A stretch of 64,000 nucleotides of DNA from Trichoplax adhaerens (lineage: Eukaryota; Placozoa; Uniplacotomia; Trichoplacea; Trichoplacidae), in contig NW_002060944.1 in assembly GCF_000150275.1 (NCBI RefSeq), positions 7,244,756 to 7,308,755 on the forward strand. The letters run 5' to 3'. The stretch's first letter is position 1; the number at the start of each line of letters is the position of its first letter. The notes beneath the pieces are model-generated. The model was not told the DNA's origin. It ran no database searches and saw nothing but the letters and a program-made list of their open reading frames with translations. Shown here in pieces: positions 28,501 to 39,146 of this stretch. Made by a program: the position numbers and the translations under genes.

Positions 28501-31500
28501 TTCCAATATGCTATCACTCAAAAGCTTGTAGAAACAAAATATGAACAAGTAACAACGTCATTAACAATTGCACAAGTTAGTAGCAAAGATTTTTTTACCT
28601 GTACATTATTAGATTGTCTTACTTATTATAAACGACTCAATGCCATTTTCTATCGTACAGGCACGGTATGCTCGAGATGCGCTTGCTAAAGCCATTTACA
28701 GTCGTTTATTCTCATGGATTGTAGATAAAGTTAATGAATCACTGACGGTATGCCATGTGCTAGTTTTCAATATCGTATTTTTTCATAACTACGATTTATA
28801 CTCAATATCATCAGTAGGGAATCGTACAACAGTTTATACGATATAAAAGAAAGATTATGATCGTTGTTACAGGTAAAAGAAACAGCAACGAGGAAAGTAA
28901 TGGGAGTTCTTGATATTTATGGATTCGAAATATTTCAAGTTGGCAAAATTCTTTGTTATTTAATAGTTTACGCATTTAATCCAGTCAAAGCAAGTTAATA
29001 TCTAATAATCTTGACTCAATTTTACCCCACGTAGAATAATTCATTTGAACAATTTATCATCAATTATTGCAACGAGAAACTACAACAAATTTTTATTGAA
29101 ATGACATTAAAATTAGAACAAGAAGAATACGTAAATGAGGTAAGAATATATCAATACGTAACCTTACTATTGCTCAATAAGTTAATACTACGATCAAGCC
29201 TTTATCGTAATTTACTATAAATGTATTTTACTTACCTAGGGCATGCCATGGACCCATATCGATTATTTTAACAATAAAATCATTTGTGATTTAATAGAAA
29301 AGGTAGAAAAACATCATGTGTATTACAGTACAGTATTAAATTCTTGAAGATTAAAATATTTTAGTTGTTTATTTATGAGGAATAAATAAAGTTAACTAAC
29401 ACATTAATATACGTATATTTCATTTTATTTCAACAGAATAATGGAATTTTATCAATGTTGGACGAAGAATGTATTAGACCTGGGAAGGTAAGAAAATTGT
29501 AATTGTACAAATAGTAATAATTAATGGGCTACTTTATTTACCTTATTTATAATAATTTGTCGTGAACGCTAAAAAAGTTGAAATTACCCTGCTAGTATTA
29601 AATGTCTTACTTGCGTAATGTCAAATATGATCCCATAAATCGATAGTTACCTGTAGCAAGACCAACATTATCCGTACTAAGGCTTAAGATTCACCCTGTA
29701 TCAATACATATATTAAAAATGAAAATATTGCATTTATTGGTTCAGAAAGTAATGCGAAGGTGACTGGTTATTGCTATACGTATTATTTAAAAGAATTTTA
29801 TAATATAATATAATATAGGTTAGCGATAAGACGTTTCTTGACAAGTTAAATAACCGATGTAGTAAACATCCTCATTATCAAAGTAAATCGATGAAAGAGT
29901 TTTCTCGTGATTCGACTCTCGATCGAGAATCATTCCGCTTAGTCCATTATGCAGGAAATGTAAGTTTGACTATTCTAATTGCAGCAAAATAGTTAACATA
30001 TGTGTGCAGTATTGACTTAAGAAGAGAACTAGAGCCAAGTGGTCTTAACTTTTTCATTTTTTGATTAGGTAACTTACAATGTTAACGGTTTCATCGATAA
30101 AAACAATGATAATCTACATCGCAATATTTCTCAAGCGATGTATACGAGTGGAAATCCGTTACTGCAATTTCTCTTTATTGAGGGTAATCCAAAATTAGCC
30201 TCTCGTAAAAGACCACCAACATCGGGTTCTCAATTTAAGGTTTATAATAGATATTAAAAGATAATATACTTTCTTTCTATTTTGTAGATTTAAATATGCG
30301 ATGAATTCGCCTACAATTTTTTCTTTCTACTAACGTGTCATTGCCGCATAGAAATCGGTTGCACAATTAATGGTCAATCTTCTGGCTAAAACTCCTAACT
30401 ATATTCGATGTATAAAGGTATTAAATACATACTGTATATATCGTATAATAATAAGTGCAATATTATTATAGTATTTCAAATTTATCTCTAAAATATCGGA
30501 AGAAATCTTAAACACTATCTGCTATTTTATATTAATAGCCTAATGATAAGCAAATTCCGGAAGATTTCGATATTTCTATTGTTCGCCATCAGATCCAATA
30601 TCTCGGGTAATTTTGACTTTAAATATGTCAATAATAAATCAATGTGTGATCAAGTTGCAATATAATGAAATTTCTTAATAAATAAATCTTTAGCTTACTA
30701 GAGAATGTACGAGTTCGTCGTGCTGGATATGCTTTCCGACAAACCTATGCCAAAATTTTATACCGGTATACAAGAACAACTGAACATATCACAATATATT
30801 TGTCACTTTGAAGTATATGTATATATATATACTCGTAAGATATTCGATTAAGGCAATGGTTGAAATACTTATTCGTATATTGCTATGGAATAACCAGAAA
30901 TTTGATTTTAATTATTTGGCTAATTAGATATAAGATGTTGTCGATGGCTACTTGGCCAAGATGGGAAGGTGATACTAAAGCTGGAGTGCAAGAGATGATT
31001 GAAGTAAGAATTACTAAATAATAGGATTGTCTGGGTTCTACAGCTTTAACTAAAGCCAAAGTTATAGATTTACTTTATGCCTTAGTCGAGTTTTAAAAGC
31101 CCAAAATCGCTATCAAAAACAAAATTTCTAAGTAACCTGCAACTTATAGTATCAATTTAAAATTAAACTTCTACAGTAGCTCATAATTAACTTCAGTTAT
31201 CAATTACAACAATTTTAAAATCAGAATCGTCATAAGAATTTATGCTATTAAATACAGTATCAAAAGATTAAAATTTAATATCGCTTCGATGATTCAGTGA
31301 GGTATACAATCGATTAGAGAAACACAAAGGCAGAATGAATATCATAATAACCAATCTTCTATTATAATAATACTTCTTCTTATAGTCATTACCTATTGAA
31401 CCAAATGAATACGCTTATGGTAAGACGAAATTATTCATTCGAAATCCACGAACAGTAAGTAATGGCTCCTAAAATACCGTATATTATTTAAGTATTTTAC

Positions 31501-34500
31501 CCAAATTTATACTAAACAGAAATATTCATGAATTATTGTTAGATAATTAATTACCGTAATATTCTTTAGAACTTGAGGATAAAATATGTTAAGCTAAATA
31601 TTGATGTATTGAAAGCCTTATTGGTTTTTTTAAAACAGTTGTTTAATATGGAAGAATGGAGACGAATGCGATTGTATGATTTAGCGACAGAAATTCAAGC
31701 AAAATTTAGAGGTTTCTATCTGAGAAAATGGGTTAGTTTATGAAAAATCATTTCAGTATGACTACTAATTACTATGGAATGTAAACTCAGGAGAACAATA
31801 TCCGATTATGCCATACTTAATATTGAAATACTATTATAAAGCACGTCGAGGTTTTAATTGTCAAATACAATTGCTTTTAATTTATAGTATTTAAGATTAC
31901 GTCGTAGTCAAATTTCCATTTCAGCGAATTGGCGATGCTATCGTGTAAGTTATGCAAATGGTTTCCTGAGATTGTTTAAATTATTCTATCCTGTACCTGT
32001 ATGCTAATTAACTATCTCTTTTAATTTTGCGATTGGCTTGGCTAAATGTGAACATGCATAGGAACGAGCAAGTTTCCTAAGTGTTCGTTTCGCCTCCATT
32101 GCGGTTCAGCGATTCTGTCGCGGGTGGAAGGTAGTAATGTTGATCGATTGCAAAATAAGCTATATGACTTTTTACAAGATTTGTAGTACAGTAGTTATTT
32201 GCGAGCTTGAATTCCGACTAGATTATCGTTAACTTGAAACACCTGTTGTATTTGATTCTGCCATTATCATCTAGGCGAGAAAACTGTTTAAAGCAATGTT
32301 GTACGAGAAGAAATGTACATGGGCTCAAGGGATAATCACCAAGTTCTTTTATGGATGGAAAGTATGTCATTATTTTTTGTTGAAAATGTCATCAGTAAAT
32401 ATATGCTATAGGTGGCGTAAGTAATTTTTTCTTTCGATAATATTGTTACTACCAGGCTAGAAAGCTATACCGCAAATTGAAATATGAGAAGCAATGTACT
32501 ATAGCACAAGGAGTCATTAGGAGATTTTATTTTGGCTGGAAAGTAAGTTGTGTTAAAACTGCTGAACAACATAACCACCGTTTGCAGTTATACTGTTTTA
32601 TCCGTTTATTAACTCCGATCTGTTCACCTGCTGTATTTTTCCAATTTCGTTTGCATTCCTCTCTAAAATCTTAAATCATATAGCAAATTTTATAATTTAA
32701 AGAGTTCATTACTTAAAATGTCTAGTTTCTTTCGCAACATTGCTCGTAAACCTGTATAGTATCTTATCTCTGTATTATTTGATGTTAGTGAATTACAAAT
32801 TTATTAGTCAGTAGAACTAGCTATTACAGGTCATTTACTGTCTTTAAAGAGGATATTTGCTAGCTCAAGTTCGAATATTTAAACCAACAGCTATTTTTTT
32901 ACTTCATAGGCAAGAAAGTTGGCTCGACTGTTACGCGAAGAAAAACGTCGTAAACTGGCTGTCAATGTCATTCGAACTTTTTTCTTCGGCTGGCAGGTAC
33001 CTTAGTAAATGCTTGAGTTAAAAGAAGGGAGATAGATATTTCTCGTTTCGATCTGTTTATGTTTTCAGTAAGAGATTCATTACAATATTTTTACTAACGT
33101 AGACTACTCATCGTCAGTACTTTTATTTTTTAATCCAGAATATAAATATTTATGATGATAATTTATAGCCCATAAATCTAACTCGTTCTGTTAAAATTGT
33201 AGGCTAGAAAGCTTGCTCGTAAACTACGAGAAGAAAAACGTCGTAATTTGGCAGCTAATGTGATTCGAACTTTTTTCTTTGGTTGGCAGGTTAAGAGTTG
33301 TTTCAGAAAACATTTTTATACAAGGAATTATATACCATATTTAGTCTCTTTATATATTAATGTCGATTTAGGCCAGAAAACTTGTTCGAGCTTTAAGACT
33401 TGAAAGAAAACGCAACAATGCCTCAACAACTATTCGTGCATATTATATAGGCTGGCAGGTGAAAATTTATTAGTGGCTTGTCAAAATATCGATTTTTTAA
33501 ATGTTTACTTTAAATGAATGCTTAACCTAGTAATTTAGAAAAACGATAAGGCTAACAGTAACTTAAATCTGGATATTTCTAGATTCGAAAGAAATATCGT
33601 AAAAAATTTCCTTCTATTGCTGGGCCCAAAGTATACCGATTTTTGCGCCAAAGCTTGGTAAAATAATACTTTCACTTCATTACGATATCGGCACACAAAG
33701 ACTACGATATTGAACTAAAGAGATTATATCCTCTAATATTATCTTATTACCAACTTACCAACTAGAATTATCGATTTTTGAAAGCTGTTATTGATGAGTT
33801 ACCATCGGAATCGCCTATAGAGAAAAATTGGCCGTCTTGCGGTCCTATGTTTGAAGAAATTTCTGACCAATTAAGGGAAATGCATCATGTTTGGCGAGTA
33901 AGTGATCCTTTAGCCTTGTTTAGGTTATTGCTAATTACTGCATAATTCACGGTATACATTATATTATTACCTTTTGAATCGATTAGTGTGCTCGATTTCG
34001 CCGTCGTTTATCTCCAGAACAGCGCGAAATCTACTCGGAAAAACTATTAGCTAGCCAACTCTTCAATAATAAAAAGGAATACTATTCCCAAACGTAAGTA
34101 CTACCAATGTCAATGATTACTCATCAATGCATCCATTTTTGTATTACTGTGTAAATTATCTACCTTTGGCAATTAGAATTGTTGTAGTTAGCTGTAAAAT
34201 TAAAATATATAATTTACTTCTTATACAACTAATATTCGGTTTGAATATAGTGTTGGGGTACCATTCCGTGGTGATTATTGCGGCTTAGGCAAGCATCCAC
34301 TGTGGAAGACGATTACGAAAGGATATGATAAAGATAAAGAAGTTCATTGGGCTGATACTGTTATTAAATTACATCGTGCTAATGGAAAGGTGAGAGAATC
34401 AACTTAACTAATACTGTTTAATTAAAATGGGAGGCGAGTTTAACATTATATTGCTGATTGCATTGCTAAACTAGTTCCATTTCAATTCCGAAATCAGTTG

Positions 34501-35529
34501 CTATACCGTATACGCGTAGATCAGAAAGAACGGAAATAATTGTTCATGTCGTGCTAAGATCCACAATAAAGAGTTTGCTGTAGCAAATGTTGTGTTGTTC
34601 AGCTCAATTACGAATAGAGCTTTGCTAATTTACTGTAATAATCGAGCAATTAAAGTGGACTAAGTCATCAAATAAAAGCTATGTACTAAATATCAATGCT
34701 TTTTGATACTGCAGTACATTGATGTACTCGTAGAACGCTATTAAAGTCAATCCGCGAATTAAGTATTCGATAATTTTCTTAGGAGATAGAATAAATTTAA
34801 CCTTTTGTACTTTGAGTTTCATGAAAAGAGAATCTCTTCATCATGGAAAGCTATCATTTTATTTTAAGATTGCCTCTTCAAGACTATTCAATGAAGGCAA
34901 CCGATTCTAATCTATAATCTCCTTTTGAATTACTTTTTGCAGGGTGTACCGAGAATTTTAGCTGTTACTGGTGCTGCTATAATAATATTAGATTCTAAAA
35001 CACTGAGCTTAAAATATCGTATTCCACTTCACGAATTAGCTACATTATTATTTAGTCCTCATAACGATACAGTTTGCGTTATTCAATGTAGAATGGTAAG
35101 AAAACTGATGATCAATCATTTTACAGCATTAATTTGAGAAATAGAAAATTTTTAATTGGCATCATTTCCGTATGATTTATGTTGTACAGGATAAAACATT
35201 GCCTCATCTGAAGAAAGGGGATTTCTTAATTCAAACTCATCATGTTATCGAATTAGCAACAAAGATAGTACTTGTATTGAAAGATCTCAGCATATCCAAT
35301 GACGAACCTGTCGTTAAAATTGCAAAGAAGTAAGCTTTTCTAATCGTTCTAGCTTAAATTTAAACTGTATATTGACAATTTGATCTGATTTATAATTTGG
35401 CTGGTATTTCGTAGATTTCCAATCAATTATCATGGTAAATGTTTACATGCATCATTTATCAAAGCGGAACAAACTCTTATTGACGCTGTGACCAAAAAAA
35501 AGCGTTCTCAATTTGAAATCTATGTCTAA
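25534..35529 (+). CDS. MYO1B: Unconventional class I myosin, MYO1B-like, complete, 38 exons, 1193 aa
   Basis: Actin-based motor linking membranes to actin. Coding exons: 25534-25674, 25902-26017, 26238-26332, 26473-26577, 27222-27268, 27346-27409, 27547-27560, 27695-27779, 27910-28007, 28122-28269, 28457-28575, 28661-28747, 28873-28938, 29035-29139, 29240-29302, 29437-29487, 29819-29959, 30069-30239, 30352-30417, 30539-30606, 30694-30765, 30928-31003, 31386-31454, 31639-31731, 31888-31944, 32062-32130, 32275-32361, 32456-32542, 32910-32996, 33203-33289, 33372-33458, 33583-33657, 33766-33897, 33987-34093, 34251-34389, 34943-35095, 35190-35329, 35415-35529. The motor (about 18-689) has P-loop GESGSGKT (110-117), switch [16 protein letters not shown], switch [12 protein letters not shown] and ARDALAK near 348. 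The TEDS-rule position (about 334) is Glu, as in MYO1B. Eight IQ motifs follow (690-907), then a basic TH1 membrane-binding tail with IEKNWPSC. The start is the first in-frame ATG, and the match begins at once. Human MYO1B has 1136 residues; the excess is largely extra IQ motifs. Confidence 0.93.
32275..33458 (+). repeat. MYO1B: Serial IQ-motif exons, five consecutive 87-bp exons
   Basis: Exons 27-31 (32275-32361, 32456-32542, 32910-32996, 33203-33289, 33372-33458) are each exactly 87 bp, phase 0 at both ends, and each encodes one 29-residue IQ unit that begins ARKL and ends GWK or GWQ. Exons 29 and 30 differ at only 3 of 29 residues and share most of their bases, which points to a fairly recent duplication. 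Any of the five could be skipped or included without changing frame. Human MYO1B is known to vary its lever-arm length by alternative use of IQ exons. Confidence 0.92.
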
Positions 35530-37162
35530 ATTTTTCTATTCTATTGCAACGACTGGGTTATAATTGGATGTATGAAAACAATTTTCGATTGAAGTCGTAG
35601 GCTAGCTGCATCTCGTTGCGACTAGAGAGCGTAGATAAATTGACTGCAATGACATTGTATTTGTGAAGTGTTTACCCTATGCCATTTATTGGATCACTCT
35701 GTGTTTGTTAATTATAACTATTTGCAAAGAACTGATAATAAAATGATCACTATTCAATCCTATAGGCTTTCTACAGTTCCTAAAGTTCATTTCAAGAGAT
35801 TGTTGTAAGATTAGCTCCTGTACGACCATCATGATTTACTAGTAATTTATTTCTTCTTCCAGTAACGCTACTTATTTGAAGTTGTGTCTGCCACAATTTT
35901 TAGGCATAGCGTTCAAGTTTTGGACTTGAATATTCCTTCATTTTCTTACTACAGTATTTACTGTTGCAATATTTTAGTTGTTCATCAACCCTGTGAGCGG
36001 TTACTTACTAGCACGTTGACGTTTTTCTCTTCATGCTAATTTGACACTCAATTAACTATAATTGGTTTAGTTCAAAGTAGATAATGTCGTCTTATTATTT
36101 CAAGTTGTAGCCCCTAAATACGGCCCATTTGAAGGAGATCAATCTCTCCCGTCAGATTGAATATTTTCTATGAATAGCCTACTTTACCAGCCGATAAATA
36201 AATGATAATCGTGGATTCATTTTTTTGTCCTACTCTATTTTACAAGTTAACCGATTTTATTGACATGATTGCAAACAAGATATATTAATAATGTGATAGG
36301 ACTACAATATATAACAATGAATATCTGCGTCGATAGTGGGCAATCTGTCATGAATTCTTATATATCTTGAAATGAAGTTATACTTCCGTCGATACGCAAA
36401 CATATCCCAATAACAAGGAAGATTGTAGTATCAAAAGCATTTGATTTTACACCATCCAATTGATATACACGGATTTTTTGACGTTCCAATGATGGCCGAA
36501 ATGTGGATTGGTTGCTGTAGTGTATATCTTGAATCGATGTCAACCATAGAATAGGCTAATAGATAGGAAGTTTATTAGCAGCAGGATATAGTGCTGCATA
36601 ACGGAAAGTAAAGTGCAATCATTGCTTTGTGCCTTTCCCATACAAGAATTAAGTCTATGCGAGGTTACAATTGCTATCATGAAACAAGCCATGCCATTGC
36701 CCATTCGCTTGAGTACCACCCTATCAACGTGATTATTGCAAAAGATTGGAATATAGCCCCATCGGACCTACATCTGTTGGTAATAAATATTTGTCTTAAC
36801 TTGTTGATGCCATTGAAAGCCTTGTCAATTTGGCATGTATCAAGTCAATCATCAAACAATTTACTCATTTTAGTATTGATTGTAGCATGGATAATACAAG
36901 CATGTAGTATAAAATTTGAAAAGCCTACGATGATATTACAGTGTACAGATAGATTATAGGTATTCCATTTTCAACATTGTCATGGATAAAGTACAGGGAA
37001 GAAAGGTTGATGAAGAGGCCAAAAAAACATTAGTAAACGATACAGTATAGAAAAGATATGATCATTGTACATGACAGTCTAAGTTACAGTATTGACAAGA
37101 TAGAAAGCGCATGATTGATTCCATCAGCGCGTTTGGAAGCCCTCTGCAGAACGGTCTATCCA
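35530..37162. other. Convergent spacer between MYO1B and SEM1, no gene recognised
   Basis: Probable 3' UTRs of the two converging genes, with an AATAAAA signal at about 35738. A 110-codon plus-strand frame at 36627-36959 and a 61-codon minus-strand frame at 36358-36543 show no family resemblance or convincing splice sites. They are left uncalled. Confidence 0.55.
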
Positions 37163-37557
37163 TTACTGACCACCTGTCTTGTGACCATGTTTCTCAAGTT
37201 CGGCTCTACGCCATGATAATAAAAGCATCATGCATTTAACACATTTCAACATCATTGTAGCCATCCTGAAGTTATTGATGTAGTTGACTTACCGTAACTG
37301 ATTGGAAAAATCATCTTCAATGTTGTCATCATCCCAACTATCTTCCCAGACATGTTCATCCTCTTCATCTTCATCATTTTCATCCCATTCTACCAGCAAA
37401 TAGAATCCAAATTAATGTGACTGCTGTCAATGCTATCATGTCCATAACCTAACACATGCACCACTATTTATTGCAAACCTTCAGCGGGAAATTCTTCAAA
37501 TTCATCATCTTCTTCAAGTAATCCTAAATCAGGTTTTTTCTGCTCGGTAGCTGCCAT
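37163..37557 (-). CDS. SEM1: 26S proteasome subunit SEM1/DSS1, complete, 3 exons, 72 aa
   Basis: Exons in order: 37557-37479, 37389-37293, 37205-37163, phases joining to 72 residues (human 70). The small acidic disordered protein is nearly all Asp/Glu plus conserved aromatics: [16 protein letters not shown] (11-26), then [20 protein letters not shown] and the C-terminal helix [11 protein letters not shown]. Family knowledge: it is a subunit of the proteasome lid, also found in the TREX-2 mRNA-export complex and bound to BRCA2 in homologous recombination. The two tryptophan-containing acidic segments are the partner-binding sites. The gene is divergent from MANBA and 1.6 kb from it. Confidence 0.96.
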
Positions 37558-37853
37558 GTTGACTAACGAATACAGAGGAATGGAGGAAAGTGGAAGTCAA
37601 CGAGCCAGTGGCCAACAATTCCTTTTGTGCGCTCAATCCACGTTGAAAACGATAGCGCTTACAGTACTGTCGACTTGAGTGTATCGTATTACCGTCGGAT
37701 GGATCAATTGCTGCATCATCACGCTCCTGGTCCATCCACTATCCATCCACCACCTACAGTGCAAGACTGGTCAAGCTACAGTACAGTACTGTCGTGATCG
37801 GGTACTGTGTACTGTACAGTACAGTACTGTACGCTAGTGGCCACAGTACTGCA

Positions 37854-38621
37854 CTGTAGAGATGAATCTTGACACTGTAGTCGGACGGACTCCCAAATGA
37901 TACTGTTGCAATACTACTGTACTGTGCAGTACTGTACAGTACATTGAGTGTACAAGTGTACACTGTACAGTACAAGAGTAGCAAAGACTACAGTACTGTA
38001 CAGTACAGTACTGTACTGTACAAGTGTACATACTGTAATTTTCTGCTACTGGGTACTGTACTGTACTGTGTTATACTGTACTGTACCCTATACTGTACTG
38101 TAGAGTACAGAGGTAAGAAAAAACCTCTACAGTACAGTACTGTATGAAGAAAAGTTTTCTGTACTGTATGATCTTCACATTTGCCAGGTGAAAGTTGCTA
38201 CAGATTACTTTTGAGCAGACACAGAACTGTACAGTATTCTGTAGCCGTGAGTCGTTACTTGATTAGTGTAAGTACATGTACAGTACAGTAGAGTACAGAG
38301 GTAAGAAAAAAACCTCTACAGTACAGCACTGTATGAAGAAAAGTTTTCTGTATGATCTTCACATTTGCCAGGTGAAAGTTGCTACGGATTGCTTTTGAGC
38401 AGACGCAGTACTGTACAGTATTTAGTAGCCGTGAGTCGTTACTTGATTAGTGTACTGTACAGTACTGTACAGTGCACATTGTACAGTACATTGTACTGTA
38501 CAGTACTGGACTGGACTGGAACAAGATCAGTTGTCACTCAGGTCTAGTTGTCAGCCTTCAAACTTTCCACTGTGTCCTTGGGGAGTCCATCCGACTACAG
38601 TGCAAAGACTCATCTCTACAG
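37854..38621. mobile_element. Possible foldback/MITE-like element bounded by 41-bp inverted repeats
   Basis: Bases 37854-37894 are the reverse complement of 38581-38621 with about 4 mismatches in 41. Both arms contain CACTGTAGTCGGA and GGACTCCC. The 686 bases between the arms are packed with GTACTGTAC words and hold no coding capacity. Terminal inverted repeats around non-coding palindromic DNA resemble a non-autonomous DNA transposon or foldback element. I saw no clear target-site duplication, so the mobile-element reading is tentative. Confidence 0.5.
38101..38454. repeat. Direct repeat of about 168 bp, two near-identical copies
   Basis: Copy 1 spans 38101-38270 and copy 2 spans 38289-38454. 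Shared landmarks are TAGAGTACAGAGGTAAGAAA, GAAGAAAAGTTTTCTGTA, TCACATTTGCCAGGTGAAAG and GTGAGTCGTTACTTGATTAG. Differences are few, so this duplication is much younger than the other tandem repeats in the window. Confidence 0.92.
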
Positions 38622-39146
38622 TACAGTACTGTATCACAAGCTATAGGCCAAAGGAGATTGGTAGAATGAGACCATAGTAAGTCTTGGAAATTCAACTGTG
38701 CCACTAACATGCTACCAAAATGGTCAGTAGGCGAAACTACAGTACACTGAGTACAGTGTAGAGTCGCGCTTGGTCAGGTGACTCATCTCACCTACGGTAC
38801 TGCAAAGGAGCTTTGGTCTTGTTATTGGACAGCGAATGATATCATCAATTGATTATTTGGATGCAGCTACTGGATCCAGGCATGTTAGAAAAGATTCCAT
38901 CATCAATTCAACATTATTCATCTCTATCCTGGATATTCTGGCAGTCGCCATTGGATAGTCGTTGTACCTTGCATTAACGATAGCGACTCTACTCAGGGTA
39001 TCATCTTTTAATATCTGCTTTGAAGGCTATACAGTACCGTACAGTATTGATTGACCTTCCAAAATACTCTTGACTACCTCCTCATTTGCTGAGCAAAGAA
39101 TCAAATCGATCTTTTCGACGTCTCAATTATCCTCGAGGATTCAATC

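Larger units (their letters stand above)
37790..39045. repeat. Second GTACTGTAC/GTACAGTAC palindromic array, in SEM1/MANBA divergent spacer
   Basis: The words TACTGTAC and TACAGTAC occur dozens of times, densest at 37795-37835, 37915-38110 and 38225-38510, with outliers to about 39045. Overlapping copies build long self-complementary runs. Embedded in it are an inverted-repeat pair and a 170-bp direct repeat, listed separately. GAGGTAAGAAAAAACCTC at 38110 and its copy at 38298 are small hairpins. Overlapping frames on both strands with V-Q-Y-C-T repeats are by-products of the palindromes. The array lies between the two start codons, so it overlaps or flanks both promoters. Confidence 0.88.

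Noticed and set aside
36627-36959. 110-codon plus-strand frame after MYO1B
   Set aside because: No known motif, lies in probable 3' UTR, and composition looks like chance AT-rich reading.
37754-38677. Overlapping 60-76-codon frames on both strands
   Set aside because: Same artefact of the palindromic array; no start context or family resemblance.
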